Source: Chlorobi bacterium Chlorobi_1
GTDB taxonomy: Bacteria > Bacteroidota > Chlorobiia > Chlorobiales > Chlorobiaceae
Direction of reading: 5' to 3'
Assembly: GCA_900299075.1 (NCBI GenBank)
Contig: OMIK01000088.1
Span: forward strand, 1-34,161
DNA: 34,161 nt
Below the pieces are notes generated by a model. That model had not been told where the DNA came from. It worked only from the letters and a program-made list of their open reading frames with translations, and searched no databases. A program made the position numbers and the translations under genes. Each line of letters begins with the position of its first letter. Positions within the stretch are counted from its first letter, which is position 1. Below are positions 20,384 to 29,976 of the stretch, in pieces.

Positions 20384-20490
20384 AAAGGGACCGCAGGGAC
20401 TCGAGAGACAACAGGGACAAGAACACAAGACGATGGTTCGCAGCAGGCGATGCAGCTTCGTTCTTACTGTCCCTGCCGTCCTTTTTCCCG
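20384..20490. repeat. GGGAC-type inverted-repeat element B, between convergent pgl and zwf
   Basis: The left part AAAAGGGACCGCAGGGAC (20384-20400) and GACAACAGGGAC (20407-20418) face GTCCCTGCCGTCC (20469-20481) and TTTTTCCCG (20482-20490) in opposite orientation. The 12-mer at 20407 is identical to that in element A (13180), and the right-arm 13-mer differs at two bases. The middle (20421-20465) forms its own stem (AAGAAC...GTTCTT). As with element A it lies exactly between two converging genes. Confidence 0.85.
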
Positions 20491-20497
20491 ATGCACC

Positions 20498-21937
20498 TCA
20501 GCCCTCATACACCCGCTGCGCCGAGTCGGGACCCCAGGAGTGCTGCGGGTAGGGTTCGGGGAGGGTGCCGGAGAGCGCCTCCCTGATGCTGTCGACGATC
20601 TCCCACGAGCGCTCGAGGCTGTCGCGCCGGATGAAGTTCATCTGGTTGCCCTCCATCGCGTCGAGCAGCAGGCGGTGGTAGGGGGTGAGCCCCCGCTCCG
20701 CGAACGATTCACGGTAGTCGAACTTCATGAAGACCGGGTCGGTGACCAGCTCCTCGCCGGGGCGCTTCGTACCGAACCTGATGGCTACGGTCTCGTCCGG
20801 CTGGATGCCCAGGATGACCTGGTTCGGCGTGCAGGCGGCCGCGCCCCGCTCGCCGTAGAAGTTCTGCGGCGGGCAGCGGAAGGTGATCACGATCTCGGTG
20901 ACGGTGCGCCCGAGCGACTTTCCCGCCTTCATGTAGAAGGGCACCCCCGACCAGCGCCAGTTGTCGACCATGAACTTCAGCGATGCGAAGGTCTCGACGT
21001 TCGAGTCCGGCGCCACCCCCCGCTCCTCACGGTACCCCTCGTACTGCCCCAGCACCGCCATCTGGCCGGCGGTGTCGCGATCGAACAGGCGGATGGAACG
21101 GAGCACCTTGGCCTTCTCGTCGCGGATGGCGTCCGGGTCGAGCGCCACCGGCGGCTCCATGGCGACCGCCGCCAGCAGCTGCAGGCCGTGGTTCTGGACG
21201 ATGTCGCGCAACAGGCCTGCCTCCTCGTAGTAGGCACCGCGGCCCCGGATGCCGAACTCCTCGGCGATGGTGACCTGGACCTGCGCGATGTACTGCCGGT
21301 TCCAGAGCGGCTCGAACATGCCGTTCGAGAAACGGAAGACCATGATGTTCTGCACCGGCTCCTTGCCGAGGTAGTGGTCGATACGGTAGATCTGGCGCTC
21401 GTCGAAGGCCTCTTCCAGCAACCGGTTGAGTTCGCGTGAGCTCGAAAGGTCGTTGCCGAACGGCTTCTCGACGACGATCTTCCGCCAGCCGGTGCAGTCG
21501 AGGCTTCGGCCGCCGAGGCCGGCGCGGGCCAGGTTCCCCACGATGGCAGGGGCGAGGCTGGGCGGGGTAGACAGGTAGAAGAGGATGTTGCTGCAGACCC
21601 CGGATTCGCCACGGGAGCTCCGGATCTCCTCGCGGAGGGCCGCATAGCCCTCAGGCTGGTCGAGCACGGCGTTGACGTAGAAAAGCCGCTCGCAGAACTG
21701 CTCGAAGTGCTGGCGGTCGTCGACGGCATCGGGCGAAAGCTCCATGACCCGGTCGAACACGTACTTCCGGAACCCCTGGTGGTCGTGGCCGGCACGGCCC
21801 ACGCCGATCAGCCGCCACGCCTCGGGCATGTGGCCCCACCGGAAAAGCTGGTAGATCGAAGGATAGAGCTTCCGGGCGGCAAGGTCGCCACCGGCGCCGA
21901 ACAGGACGATCGTAAAGTTGTCGGGACGGGTGCTCAT
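20498..21937 (-). CDS. zwf: Glucose-6-phosphate 1-dehydrogenase
   Basis: Zwf oxidises glucose 6-phosphate to 6-phosphogluconolactone with reduction of NAD(P)+. The dinucleotide motif near the N terminus reads [20 protein letters not shown] (the family usually has GASGDLAxRK). The active-site signature [13 protein letters not shown] is exact. Length 479 fits. The start codon overlaps the stop of gnd as ATGA (21934-21937), indicating translational coupling. With pgl opposite, the whole oxidative branch lies within 5 kb. OpcA, the usual partner in cyanobacteria, is absent from the window. Confidence 0.95.
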   Translation of the reverse strand: MSTRPDNFTIVLFGAGGDLAARKLYPSIYQLFRWGHMPEAWRLIGVGRAGHDHQGFRKYVFDRVMELSPDAVDDRQHFEQFCERLFYVNAVLDQPEGYAALREEIRSSRGESGVCSNILFYLSTPPSLAPAIVGNLARAGLGGRSLDCTGWRKIVVEKPFGNDLSSSRELNRLLEEAFDERQIYRIDHYLGKEPVQNIMVFRFSNGMFEPLWNRQYIAQVQVTIAEEFGIRGRGAYYEEAGLLRDIVQNHGLQLLAAVAMEPPVALDPDAIRDEKAKVLRSIRLFDRDTAGQMAVLGQYEGYREERGVAPDSNVETFASLKFMVDNWRWSGVPFYMKAGKSLGRTVTEIVITFRCPPQNFYGERGAAACTPNQVILGIQPDETVAIRFGTKRPGEELVTDPVFMKFDYRESFAERGLTPYHRLLLDAMEGNQMNFIRRDSLERSWEIVDSIREALSGTLPEPYPQHSWGPDSAQRVYEG

Positions 21938-22851
21938 GCGGCCCCCTCCCCGCCCTCCGCCGGCGTGAAGCCGTGCCCGCCGAATTCGTGGCGGAGCGCC
22001 GCGACCACCTTGTCGGAAAAGTTCTCCTTCGAACGGGAGCTGAAGCGCCGGAACACCGATTCGGCGATCACCGGGATCGAGACCCCGCGCTCCAGGGCGG
22101 CCTGGACCGTCCAGCGCCCCTCACCCGAATCGGCGATGGCGCCGCCGAGGTAGGAGAGGCGGCCGTCCCTGGCGAACGCCTTCCCGGCGAGCTCCATGAG
22201 CCAGCCCCGGATGACCGAGCCGTTCGACCAGACCCGGGCGACCGTTTCGTGATCGACGCCGTAGCCGCTCGACTCGAGGAGGTCGAACCCTTCGCCCATC
22301 GCCTGCATCATGCCGTACTCGATGCCGTTGTGCACCATCTTGACGAAGTGGCCCGCGCCTGAAGCGCCCATGTAGCCGTAGCCCCCCTCGACGCAGAGCT
22401 CCCTGAACAGGGGCTCGGCCGCGTCGTATGCTTCGCGGGGGCCGCCGACCATGATGCAGGCGCCGTGCCGGGCACCATCGAGGCCGCCGCTGGTGCCGGC
22501 GTCGAGCAGACGGATCCCTGCGGCCCCGAGCCTCGCGGCGCGGGCGACCGTATCCGTATAGTGGGAGTTGCCGCCGTCGATGACGATATCCCCGGCGCCC
22601 AGGCAGGACAAGAGCCCGTCGAGCACCGCATCGACCGGCCTGCCGGCAGGCACCATCGTCCAGACGACCCTCGGCGGCGCCAGTTCGTCGACGAGCTGGT
22701 GCAGCGATCGGGCGGGCACCGCCCCCCGTGCGGACAACGCCGCCACCGAATCGGCAGAGAGGTCGTAAGCCACGACCCGGTGGCCCAGTTCGAGGAGGTG
22801 CTCGACCATCCCCGAGCCCATCTTTCCCAGCCCTATGAATCCTATTTCCAT
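21934..22851 (-). CDS. gnd: 6-phosphogluconate dehydrogenase, decarboxylating, short form
   Basis: It oxidises and decarboxylates 6-phosphogluconate to ribulose 5-phosphate. The Rossmann motif [12 protein letters not shown] is at the N terminus; [30 protein letters not shown] and the catalytic-lysine segment [15 protein letters not shown] follow. At 305 residues it belongs to the shorter, often NAD-preferring type rather than the 470-residue form; cofactor use cannot be told from sequence alone. ATG at 22851 is chosen because AAAGGAAA lies about 9 nt upstream; a longer frame to 22893 overlaps the kinase gene. It is 14 nt after the kinase and couples to zwf by ATGA. Confidence 0.93.
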   Translation of the reverse strand: MEIGFIGLGKMGSGMVEHLLELGHRVVAYDLSADSVAALSARGAVPARSLHQLVDELAPPRVVWTMVPAGRPVDAVLDGLLSCLGAGDIVIDGGNSHYTDTVARAARLGAAGIRLLDAGTSGGLDGARHGACIMVGGPREAYDAAEPLFRELCVEGGYGYMGASGAGHFVKMVHNGIEYGMMQAMGEGFDLLESSGYGVDHETVARVWSNGSVIRGWLMELAGKAFARDGRLSYLGGAIADSGEGRWTVQAALERGVSIPVIAESVFRRFSSRSKENFSDKVVAALRHEFGGHGFTPAEGGEGAA

Positions 22852-22865
22852 CGCGTTGTTTCCTT

Positions 22866-25658
22866 TCATGGTTGTTGTTGGTCGTCGAGCCATCCCCTGC
22901 GGAGCAGCTCCTCCCTGAGCAGCCCGAACTGCTCTTCGATCAGGGGAAGCCGCACACCGGCCGGGCCGGTGCCGCCTGACCTGACGGCCTGCTCCAATGC
23001 CTGCGCCTGCCTGCTCAGCCTTGAGGCCCCGATGGTGGCGGCGGCCCCCTTCATGGTGTGGGCAAGGAGTGCCAGGCCCTCGATGTCGCCATCGGCCACG
23101 GCATCCGAGATCCGGGCGATCTGGGCCGGGGCGTCGCCCATGAACTGGGCGACGAGCTCCCTGATGATGAATTCGTCCCGATCGAGCCTTCGGAGCAGGT
23201 CTGCCTCGTCGAAAACCGGCAATTCACCTCGCTCTTCCCAGCTTGCAGCAGCGGGGGCATCCTGCGAAGAACCGGACATGGTCGATGGCCTGATGTGCTT
23301 CTCGATCATCCACAGGAAATCCTTCATGCGGATCGGCTTGGCGATATAGTCGTCCATGCCGGCGTCGATGCACCGCTTCCGGTCGCCGACCAGGGCTTTG
23401 GCGTTCATGGCCACGACGGGCAAGATGCGGTTGGGCTCGCCAGCCTGGCCGGACCTGATGAGCCGGGTGGCCGCGAATCCGTCGAGTTCCGGCATCTGGC
23501 AGTCCATGAACACCAGGTCGAAACGCCCCTGCCTCAGGGCCGAGACCGCCTCCAACCCGTTGGCGGCCACCTCAGGCTCGTACCCGGCCTTCCTGAGCAT
23601 CCTGACGGCAACCTGCTGGTTGACGATACTGTCCTCCACCACCAGGATCCTGAACTCATGGGGTTGCGGCCCGCCGGGGCCGCCAAAGGGTTGTTCCTGC
23701 CCGGGGGAAGCCGACCGGCGGAGGAGCGGTTCGGAAAGCGCGTCGAGCAGCTCCTTCCGGCGGACCGGCTTGCTGATGCAGAGGTCCACCAGCTGCTCCT
23801 GATGGAGGGGTTCCGTCCTTCGCCTCCCGAAGACGCGCAGCAGGATGACCCTCGCCTCCCTGCCGCCGATGCCGAACCTGAGCTTCCGGCACAGCTCCTC
23901 CAGCACCGCCGCATCGATCGCGTCGTCGATCACGGCGAATGCCGGCGGCGACGTGAGACCTGCGGAGGGGTCGTCGAGCATGGCAAGCGCCTCGCGGCCG
24001 TCGGAAGCGGCAAGGCAACGGCAGCCGCAGGAGCCGAGGAGTTCGCCCAGGCGCTGCCTCCGCAACGGATTGCCGTCGACCATGAGCACCACCGACCCCT
24101 CCAGCTCAGGCCGGTGATCCACGCCCGCCTCCGCGGCTTTCGGGCTCCTTGCGAGCCGGAACCGGAAAACGAAGGTCGAACCCCGGCCGGGAACGCTCTC
24201 AACCGTGATCCCGCCGCCCATCTTCCCGGCCAGGAGGGCGGAGATGCTCAGGCCGAGCCCGGTTCCCCCGAACTTCCTGGCGGTCGAGCCGTCGCCCTGG
24301 GTGAACGGGGAGAAGATGGAGTCGATGCGGTCGGCCGGTATGCCGATGCCAGTATCGGCGACGGCAACCTTCATATCGAACCCTTCGGGCCCCTCCCCTT
24401 CTACCCCGGCACGAACGATGATCCCTCCCGAAGAGGTGAACTTGACAGCATTGCCGATCAGGTTGGTCAGCACCTGCCTGATCCTCGACGGGTCCCCCGC
24501 TGCCATCGACGGCAGCCCCGGTTCGGGATAGAGGGTGAGCTCCACCCCCTTCTCGGAGGCTTCGAGGCCGTGGAACTCGGCGACATCCTCAAGCAGCGTC
24601 GGCAGGTCGAAGTCGATGGAGTCGAGATCGAGCCGGTTCGCCTCGATCTTCGAGAAATCGAGAAGGTCGTTGATGATTCGAAGGAGGTTCCTGCCGCTCG
24701 ACACGATCGTCTCGACGCACTTCTGCTGATCGGCATCGAGCGCGGTATCGAGCAGCAGCTCCGACATGCCGATCACGCCGTTCATCGGGGTCCTGATCTC
24801 ATGGCTGACGTTGGCCAGGAATTCGCTTTTCGCGGCGCTGGCCGCCTCGGCCTTCATGGCCATGCGGCTCGCGACGGAGATCGACTCCTCGAGCCGAAGG
24901 TTCACCTCGGCCAGGGAGTTGCGCGCGCTGCAGGCATCCTCCACGAGGTTGAGGAGCGACTCGCGCTGCGCCTTTCCGCCATAGGGCTCCACGACGGGCT
25001 CGTGTTGCGGGACGGCCGGCATCGCATCCGCCAGGCCGGCGGCGCGCATGGCCAGGTACTGCTCCAGCTCCCGTGCATCGCCCGAAGGGATACGGTACTC
25101 CGGCGGCCGATCGAGATCGGCGCAGAGGCGGTTGACCTCGGCCTTCAGCTCGATGACGCGCTGCTCCCTCCCTACCATGAGCCTGTTGAAACGCTCAAGC
25201 TCATGGACGGACTCCGCCGCTTCGCCCTCAATGCGTTTGCGTTGGGTGACGTCGGTGACGATCATCACCAGCAGTTCCCGCCCTCCACCGCACCCGAGGC
25301 TCAGGCGGGTCTCGAACCAGAAGTCGGAACCGTTCTCCAGGGGCATCCGATCTTCGAGGAGTTCGGGACGGCCCGTCTCGAACACGGAGTCGACCGCCGC
25401 ACGCAGCGCCTCGTGGCTGCTGTCGTCGAACAGCTCGAACAGGGTCCTCCCTACGGGTTCGAAGCCGGGGTGGGCAGGAAGGGCATGGCTCATGTAGACG
25501 ACCCGCCGCTGGCGGTCCAGGGCGATGATCGTATCGGTACCGGTGGCTTCGACGAAGGCGAGCAGCCCTCCAGGGCCCCGGCATGGGACGAACGCGGGCA
25601 GGCTGTCCGGATCGCTGCCGGGCTGCCGGTTCCCGCTCTGAGGATCTTGTGGCGTCAT
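22866..25658 (-). CDS. Soluble hybrid sensor histidine kinase (PAS, HisKA, HATPase, two receivers, HPt)
   Basis: The 930-residue protein has no transmembrane segment. Order: PAS (about 35-135, ending in [12 protein letters not shown]), a coiled-coil linker (145-275), HisKA with [10 protein letters not shown] (His286), HATPase (N box at about 400; ADTGIGIP and GGTGLGLSI), receiver 1 (about 522-645), receiver 2 (about 668-790; VVEDS and [10 protein letters not shown] with Asp719), and HPt ([13 protein letters not shown], His867). Receiver 1 has VDG instead of an acidic pair and lacks the usual Thr/Ser, so it may be degenerate, although a Lys in SKPV remains. A phosphorelay to an unseen regulator is expected. 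Gene gnd follows 14 nt downstream, so the kinase and the pentose phosphate genes are likely co-transcribed; the signal is unknown. Confidence 0.93.
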   Translation of the reverse strand: MTPQDPQSGNRQPGSDPDSLPAFVPCRGPGGLLAFVEATGTDTIIALDRQRRVVYMSHALPAHPGFEPVGRTLFELFDDSSHEALRAAVDSVFETGRPELLEDRMPLENGSDFWFETRLSLGCGGGRELLVMIVTDVTQRKRIEGEAAESVHELERFNRLMVGREQRVIELKAEVNRLCADLDRPPEYRIPSGDARELEQYLAMRAAGLADAMPAVPQHEPVVEPYGGKAQRESLLNLVEDACSARNSLAEVNLRLEESISVASRMAMKAEAASAAKSEFLANVSHEIRTPMNGVIGMSELLLDTALDADQQKCVETIVSSGRNLLRIINDLLDFSKIEANRLDLDSIDFDLPTLLEDVAEFHGLEASEKGVELTLYPEPGLPSMAAGDPSRIRQVLTNLIGNAVKFTSSGGIIVRAGVEGEGPEGFDMKVAVADTGIGIPADRIDSIFSPFTQGDGSTARKFGGTGLGLSISALLAGKMGGGITVESVPGRGSTFVFRFRLARSPKAAEAGVDHRPELEGSVVLMVDGNPLRRQRLGELLGSCGCRCLAASDGREALAMLDDPSAGLTSPPAFAVIDDAIDAAVLEELCRKLRFGIGGREARVILLRVFGRRRTEPLHQEQLVDLCISKPVRRKELLDALSEPLLRRSASPGQEQPFGGPGGPQPHEFRILVVEDSIVNQQVAVRMLRKAGYEPEVAANGLEAVSALRQGRFDLVFMDCQMPELDGFAATRLIRSGQAGEPNRILPVVAMNAKALVGDRKRCIDAGMDDYIAKPIRMKDFLWMIEKHIRPSTMSGSSQDAPAAASWEERGELPVFDEADLLRRLDRDEFIIRELVAQFMGDAPAQIARISDAVADGDIEGLALLAHTMKGAAATIGASRLSRQAQALEQAVRSGGTGPAGVRLPLIEEQFGLLREELLRRGWLDDQQQP

Positions 25659-25722
25659 GGCCGTCGGGTCTGGGTGGTTTGCCGCGACGCCACCGGGGTG
25701 GTGGGCATCGCATGGTCAAGGG

Positions 25723-26856
25723 TCAGTTCCTGCCGGAGGAGGCGGCAACCATCCGGCCATAGCGCTCGATCAGGGAGCCGTTGACCGCCGCCCACGACTT
25801 GCCCTCCGCGAATTCGAGGCCCTGGCGCCGCATCGAGTCGTAGCACTCCCGATCCTGCATGAGGCGCAGGCAGGCGGCGTAGAAGCCATCGATATCCCCT
25901 GCGGGGGAGACGAAGCCGCCTCCGGACCTGCGGACGAGCTCCATGCATCCGCCGGCATCCGATACCAACGCCGGCAGGCCGGAGGCGAGCGCCTCGAGCA
26001 CGACGTTGCAGAAGGCCTCGGTGGTCGACGGGAACAGGAAGAGATCGCCGCTCGCATAGGCCTCGGAGAGCTCCCTGCCGGTGAGGTAGCCGGTGAACAC
26101 CGCATCGGGCATGCGCCTGCGCATCTGCTCCTCTTCGGGGCCGGAGCCGATCATGACGAAGCGCACCCGCTCGCCCATCCCCTCCACCGCGAAACGCCGG
26201 TAGAGCTCCATCACCACGTCGACATCCTTGTAGAGGACGAACCTTCCGGCATAGACGAAAATGGTCCTGCCATCCCCCCCCCATGACCGCCGCAGCGGCT
26301 CCGACCGATGGGAGGGATCGAACAGCTCCTTGTCGATCCCTCTCGACCACAATTCGACATTCCGGATCCCCTTGGAGGTGAGCTTCTTCCTCACGATCTC
26401 GTTCGGAGCAAGGACGACGTCGCAGGAGTTGTAGAACTTCACAAGGTAGTTCCAGACGTGCTTTTCGGCAAAGCCGAGGCGGTAGTAGCTGAAATAGGAG
26501 GGGAAGTCGGTATGGAACGCGGAGCCGACCGGAATTCCCCGCCTCCTCGCGTAGCGGAGGAAGCTGTTGCCGACGATATCCGGTGTCGATATGTGGACGA
26601 AGTCCGGGCAAAAAAGGTCGAGCTGCCGCTCCGTGCTGGCGTTTGAGAAACCGAGCCGATAATCGGGATAGACCGGTACAGGAACCGACGGTACGCGGTA
26701 CACGCCGTTCGAAGCATCGTCGTCCGGGGAGGTGTCGGGGGACCAGACGGCCACCTCGTGACCCGCGCTCCTCATCGACGAAACCAGCTGGTAGATCGAG
26801 CGGACCGCGCCATCCTTATCCTTGACATATGTTCCGACGTAGATAGCTATCCTCAT
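25723..26856 (-). CDS. Glycosyltransferase family 4 protein
   Basis: A GT-B retaining glycosyltransferase with 377 residues. The N-terminal half starts MRIAIYVGTYVKDKDGAVRS; the C-terminal half has TIFVYAGRFVLYKDVDVV and the EX7E motif in TEAFCNVVLEALASGLPALV, which bind the sugar nucleotide. There is no signal or transmembrane segment; a peripheral cytoplasmic-membrane role is usual. Among GT4 enzymes it resembles those making mannosyl- or sulfoquinovosyl-type glycolipids, but the acceptor and donor cannot be assigned. It is 64 nt upstream of the kinase gene and its own leader holds a nested dyad (26897-26958). Confidence 0.88.
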   Translation of the reverse strand: MRIAIYVGTYVKDKDGAVRSIYQLVSSMRSAGHEVAVWSPDTSPDDDASNGVYRVPSVPVPVYPDYRLGFSNASTERQLDLFCPDFVHISTPDIVGNSFLRYARRRGIPVGSAFHTDFPSYFSYYRLGFAEKHVWNYLVKFYNSCDVVLAPNEIVRKKLTSKGIRNVELWSRGIDKELFDPSHRSEPLRRSWGGDGRTIFVYAGRFVLYKDVDVVMELYRRFAVEGMGERVRFVMIGSGPEEEQMRRRMPDAVFTGYLTGRELSEAYASGDLFLFPSTTEAFCNVVLEALASGLPALVSDAGGCMELVRRSGGGFVSPAGDIDGFYAACLRLMQDRECYDSMRRQGLEFAEGKSWAAVNGSLIERYGRMVAASSGRN

Positions 26857-26896
26857 ATCGAATCAGCGAGTCCTGAATACACGACACTTCCGTGCC

Positions 26897-26958
26897 GTTA
26901 CCTTGCACGCATGCCGGAAAGGGGTACCTCGGCGGCATCAAACACTGTAAAAGGTAAC
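26897..26958. other. Nested inverted repeat upstream of the glycosyltransferase
   Basis: Outer arms GTTACCTT (26897-26904) and AAGGTAAC (26951-26958) are perfect over 8 bp. Inside, ATGCCG and CGGCAT form another pair (about 26911-26938) around GGGGTACCTC with the GGTACC palindrome. The element lies between the YbaK gene end and the glycosyltransferase start. It has no T-tract, so it is not a simple terminator; an operator or leader structure is possible. Confidence 0.45.
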
Positions 26959-26991
26959 ATTTCCCCATCAAATTGCCACACGCGCCCATGA

Positions 26992-27459
26992 TCAGGGCTT
27001 GATCGAAAGCCTCGCGATGAGCGGGTTGACGAGGCGCCGGTAATCGGGCCACGCCATCCGCAGCAGCTCCGTATGGGCCCCGGCGTTGAACGTGATCTCC
27101 ACGGCCTCGTCCAGCTCGTCGTCGGCATAAACCTCCATGCCGTAGAGGTTGCCGAAGGGAGGCATGGCGCCGATCTCGCACTCGGGGAACTGGCCGCCGA
27201 ACTCCTGTTCATCGGCGAGCTCCACGTCATGCGTGCCGCAAAGCGCCCGAAGCAGTTCGAAATCGAGCTGTCGCGATGCGGGCAGCACCACCATGGCCAG
27301 CCTCCCGTCGACCGAAACCATGACCGTCTTGGCGAACGCCTTGCCGGAGACATGGGCGGCAGCTGCGATCTCCTGGGCCGTGTAGGCCGGCGAGTGGCTG
27401 ATGACGAAATACCTCACCTGGTGGCTGTCCAGGTAATCCCGTAACCTTCGTATGGGCAT
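26992..27459 (-). CDS. YbaK/EbsC-type aminoacyl-tRNA deacylase
   Basis: A 155-residue member of the YbaK/ProX editing family, which hydrolyses mischarged aminoacyl-tRNAs in trans. The start MPIRRLRDYLDSHQVRYFVISHSPAYTAQEIAAAAHVSG and GKAFAKTVMVSVDGRLAMVVLPASRQLD are typical, including the lysine in AKTV; the glycine-rich IGAMPPFGNLYGMEVY follows. The exact tRNA (Cys-Pro, Ala-Pro) cannot be named. ATG at 27459 is supported by a strong AAGGAGGAG 4 nt upstream of it; an ORF start at 27504 would ignore this site. The upstream leader carries a GC-rich hairpin (27483-27518). Confidence 0.85.
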   Translation of the reverse strand: MPIRRLRDYLDSHQVRYFVISHSPAYTAQEIAAAAHVSGKAFAKTVMVSVDGRLAMVVLPASRQLDFELLRALCGTHDVELADEQEFGGQFPECEIGAMPPFGNLYGMEVYADDELDEAVEITFNAGAHTELLRMAWPDYRRLVNPLIARLSIKP

Positions 27460-27482
27460 GATCTCCTCCTTGTTTTCGTTCG

Positions 27483-27518
27483 GTTGTGCCCTCCCCGTCC
27501 GCAAGGACGGGATACAAC
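27483..27518. other. GC-rich hairpin with outer stem, REP/IS605-end-like
   Basis: CCCGTCC (27494-27500), loop GCAA, GGACGGG (27505-27511) is a perfect 7-bp hairpin. An outer pair GTTGT (27483-27487) with ACAAC (27514-27518) encloses it, with unpaired bases between. On the minus strand it lies between patatin and ybaK, ending 24 nt before the ybaK start. Hairpins of the form CCCGTCC/GGACGGG occur near the ends of IS200/IS605-type elements and in REP repeats (from memory). No transposase is present here. Confidence 0.5.
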
Positions 27519-27589
27519 GTATGGCGGAGCCTGCGGCTTCGTCCGGTACTGCAAGGTATGGGGATGCGGGGGATGGGTATGACTACATC

Positions 27590-28438
27590 TTACGAAAACC
27601 GCCGGTCAGGAACAAGGGGTCCGGCAGTGCCACCCTGCCCGAGCCATGCCTTGAGGAGGGGGTAGGCTTCGGTGTAGCCGGCCTCGAGGATCTTCGGGAC
27701 GGCCGACATGTCGACCATGCTGAACTCCGTGAGGTCGGGGGTGATGACCAGGTCGGCGCTCCTCATCTGCAACTCCGACAGGGTCCGCAGGGCGCTGTAG
27801 AAGGCGTTCATCAAGAGGGTGGCGAGGTGCTCCGGCCTTCGGAAGGTGTGGCGGCCGAGCAGGTCCACGCAGACCACCCGCTCCGCACCCATCTCCAGCA
27901 GGGGCGAGATCGGGACGTTTTCGGTAAGCACCCCGTCGACCAGGAGCATCCCCCGGTACTCCACCGGCCGGAAGACGCCGGGAATCGAGGAGCTCGCCAT
28001 GACCGCCGTCGCGACGTCGCCTTCGCGGAACACCACCTTGGATCCGCTGCTGATGTCGGTGGCGACGATGGCCAGCGGGATCAGGGCCTCTTCGATGCGG
28101 CAGGAGCCGAGGAGGCGATTGACCAGCGCGCCGAACTTCCTGTTCGAAAGCAGCGCATACTCGGAGAGCGTGAGCCCCGAGAGGTCCGACCAGTCGAGGT
28201 CGAGGGCGAGGGCTTCGATCCTCTCCCACCCCATGCCGAACGCATGGAGGGCCGCCACGAAGGAGCCGATGCTGGTTCCGGAGATACAGGCGGGCCTGAA
28301 CCCGAGCTGGTGCATCGCCTTCAGGACGCCCACATGGGCCGCGCCGAGCACCGCGCCTCCGCCGAGGGCCAGCCCGGCCCCGCTTCGGGAAGCACCGGAA
28401 CTTCCCGCCACCGTTTCCGACAGGTTTTCCATGGTCAT
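27590..28438 (-). CDS. Patatin-like phospholipase
   Basis: A cytosolic patatin domain of 282 residues. The oxyanion loop is [17 protein letters not shown], the nucleophile motif is GTSIGS, and the aspartate of the dyad is in [11 protein letters not shown] (DGV in place of the usual DGG/A). Such enzymes hydrolyse acyl esters of phospholipids or related lipids. It has no signal peptide. Its ATG overlaps the stop of the aldehyde dehydrogenase (28435-28438, ATGA), so the two are translated together. Substrate unknown. Confidence 0.88.
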   Translation of the reverse strand: MTMENLSETVAGSSGASRSGAGLALGGGAVLGAAHVGVLKAMHQLGFRPACISGTSIGSFVAALHAFGMGWERIEALALDLDWSDLSGLTLSEYALLSNRKFGALVNRLLGSCRIEEALIPLAIVATDISSGSKVVFREGDVATAVMASSSIPGVFRPVEYRGMLLVDGVLTENVPISPLLEMGAERVVCVDLLGRHTFRRPEHLATLLMNAFYSALRTLSELQMRSADLVITPDLTEFSMVDMSAVPKILEAGYTEAYPLLKAWLGQGGTAGPLVPDRRFS

Positions 28439-29823
28439 GCAAAAAGGTTGACGATCCTCCTGAGCAGCCGCATTTTCCCCTCGCCGTAGGGCGGGTAGCG
28501 GAGGTCCGGGTCCGGGAAACGGGATCTGACGAGCACGCTCCGCGGAGCGGTGAAGGTTTCGAAGCCTGCCCGGCCGTGGTAGGCGCCCATGCCGCTCATC
28601 CCCCGGCCGCCGAAGGGCAGCCCCGGGATCGATGCCTGGAAGAGCAGGTCGTTCAGGCAGATCCCTCCGCTCAGCGTTCGCTCCTGGAGCAGCCGGAGGT
28701 CCCCGCGGCGTCCGGAAAAGAGGTAGATGGCCAGCGGCTCGTCCCCGGGCCGGATTGAATCGAGCGCTTCGGGGAACGACCTGAAGGTGAGCACCGGCAG
28801 CAACGGCCCGAACACCTCCTCGCGCAGGAGCCGTGAGCCCTGGCGGACGCCACGGATGAGGGTCGGCTCGATGGAACGTCCGGAAGCGTCGCTTCCTCCC
28901 CCGACGGCCACCTCCCCCTCCCCGAGGCAGGAGCGGAGCCTGTCGAAGGCACGGGCATCGATGATGCGGGGGTAGTCGGGGCTCCGCATCGGATCCGCAC
29001 CGTAGAAGCTCCCCAGCGCTTCCCGGAGCAGCCTGAGAAGCTCAGGTTCCACCGACTCGTGGACCAGCAGGTAGTCCGGCGAGATGCAGGTCTGGCCGGC
29101 GTTAAGGAACTTGGCCCAGGCGATGCGGCGGGCCGCGGTGCGCAGGTCGGCCGATTCGGTGACGATGCAGGGGCACTTGCCGCCGAGTTCCAGCGTGACG
29201 GGAGTCAGGTGCTGCGCCGCCGCCCGCATCACCTCACGCCCCTTCTCGCGGCTTCCGGTGAAGAAGATATGGTCGAATCGGCGGCAAAGCAGTTCGCGGA
29301 CCAGGTCGGGGCCCCCCTCGACGACGCGGACCGCATCGGCGTCGACGAAACGGGGCAGCTCCGCTGCCAGCAGGGCGGAGGTTGCGGGAGCCAGCTCCGA
29401 AGGCTTCACCACGGCGCAGTTACCGCCGGCGAGGGCGCCGACAACCGGCGCGAGGCTGAGCTGCAGCGGGTAGTTCCAGGCCCCGATGACGAGGATGAGG
29501 CCGAGGGGCTCACGGGTAAAAAAAGCGCGGCCGGGCTGGTAATGCAGCGGCACGAAGGCCCGGCGGGGCCGCATCCATCCCTTGAGCCTCCTCCGGGCAT
29601 GCCGGGCCTCAGCAAGCAGCCATCCGGTCTCGGTCAGCCAGGCCTCGGCGGCCGGCTTGCGGAGATCGGCCAGCAGGGCGCGTGCTATGGCCCCCTCGCG
29701 CTCCCGGAGGAAGGACTCGAGCCCCCTGAGCTGGGCAATCCGCCAAGCTGCCGGGCGGGTCCGTCCGCTTTCGAAGCAGTTTTTCAACCCGGCATGCACC
29801 CGGTCGTCATACGGTGAGTTCAT
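28435..29823 (-). CDS. Aldehyde dehydrogenase family protein (class 3-like)
   Basis: NAD(P)-dependent oxidation of an aldehyde. Visible are [28 protein letters not shown] (the cofactor glycine region), [12 protein letters not shown] with the general-base glutamate, and [11 protein letters not shown] with the catalytic cysteine; the C terminus has [16 protein letters not shown]. The 462-residue length and lack of an N-terminal extension match class 3 (fatty or aromatic aldehyde) enzymes. It couples by ATGA to a patatin lipase, suggesting a lipid-breakdown pair (inference). The GGAGGA ribosome site sits almost directly against the ATG, so start efficiency may be low. Confidence 0.92.
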   Translation of the reverse strand: MNSPYDDRVHAGLKNCFESGRTRPAAWRIAQLRGLESFLREREGAIARALLADLRKPAAEAWLTETGWLLAEARHARRRLKGWMRPRRAFVPLHYQPGRAFFTREPLGLILVIGAWNYPLQLSLAPVVGALAGGNCAVVKPSELAPATSALLAAELPRFVDADAVRVVEGGPDLVRELLCRRFDHIFFTGSREKGREVMRAAAQHLTPVTLELGGKCPCIVTESADLRTAARRIAWAKFLNAGQTCISPDYLLVHESVEPELLRLLREALGSFYGADPMRSPDYPRIIDARAFDRLRSCLGEGEVAVGGGSDASGRSIEPTLIRGVRQGSRLLREEVFGPLLPVLTFRSFPEALDSIRPGDEPLAIYLFSGRRGDLRLLQERTLSGGICLNDLLFQASIPGLPFGGRGMSGMGAYHGRAGFETFTAPRSVLVRSRFPDPDLRYPPYGEGKMRLLRRIVNLFA

Positions 29824-29893
29824 TCCTCCGCTGAAGGTTACGGTTTACCGGCCATAACCTAATGTAGGGCAATACCCGCGAAGATTCCGAATG

Positions 29894-29922
29894 TTGCCCG
29901 TAACGCCGTTTGGGCTTACATT
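29894..29922 (+). promoter_or_regulatory. Predicted promoter of the terC gene
   Basis: TTGCCC (29894-29899), a 17-nt spacer and TACATT (29917-29922) lie about 55 nt before the terC start. GGGCAA at 29867-29872 is an inverted copy of the -35 box facing the aldehyde dehydrogenase, so the divergent region is partly symmetrical. Confidence 0.45.
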
Positions 29923-29976
29923 CTCTGGAACGGGTACGGCACCCGAACATCGTCAACCCCTCCACCAAGATACGTC

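Noticed and set aside
23058-25784. Open frame of 908 codons on the plus strand, antisense to the hybrid kinase
   Set aside because: The minus strand encodes a protein with clear PAS, kinase, receiver and HPt motifs. The antisense frame is a by-product of high GC and codon bias, with low-complexity composition and no recognisable motif. The same applies to other long antisense frames at 30772-32709, 11508-13184, 9793-11124 and 5104-6597.
29824-29976. yybP-ykoY (Mn2+) riboswitch before terC
   Set aside because: The characteristic conserved loops of this class are not visible; the region fits divergent promoters.
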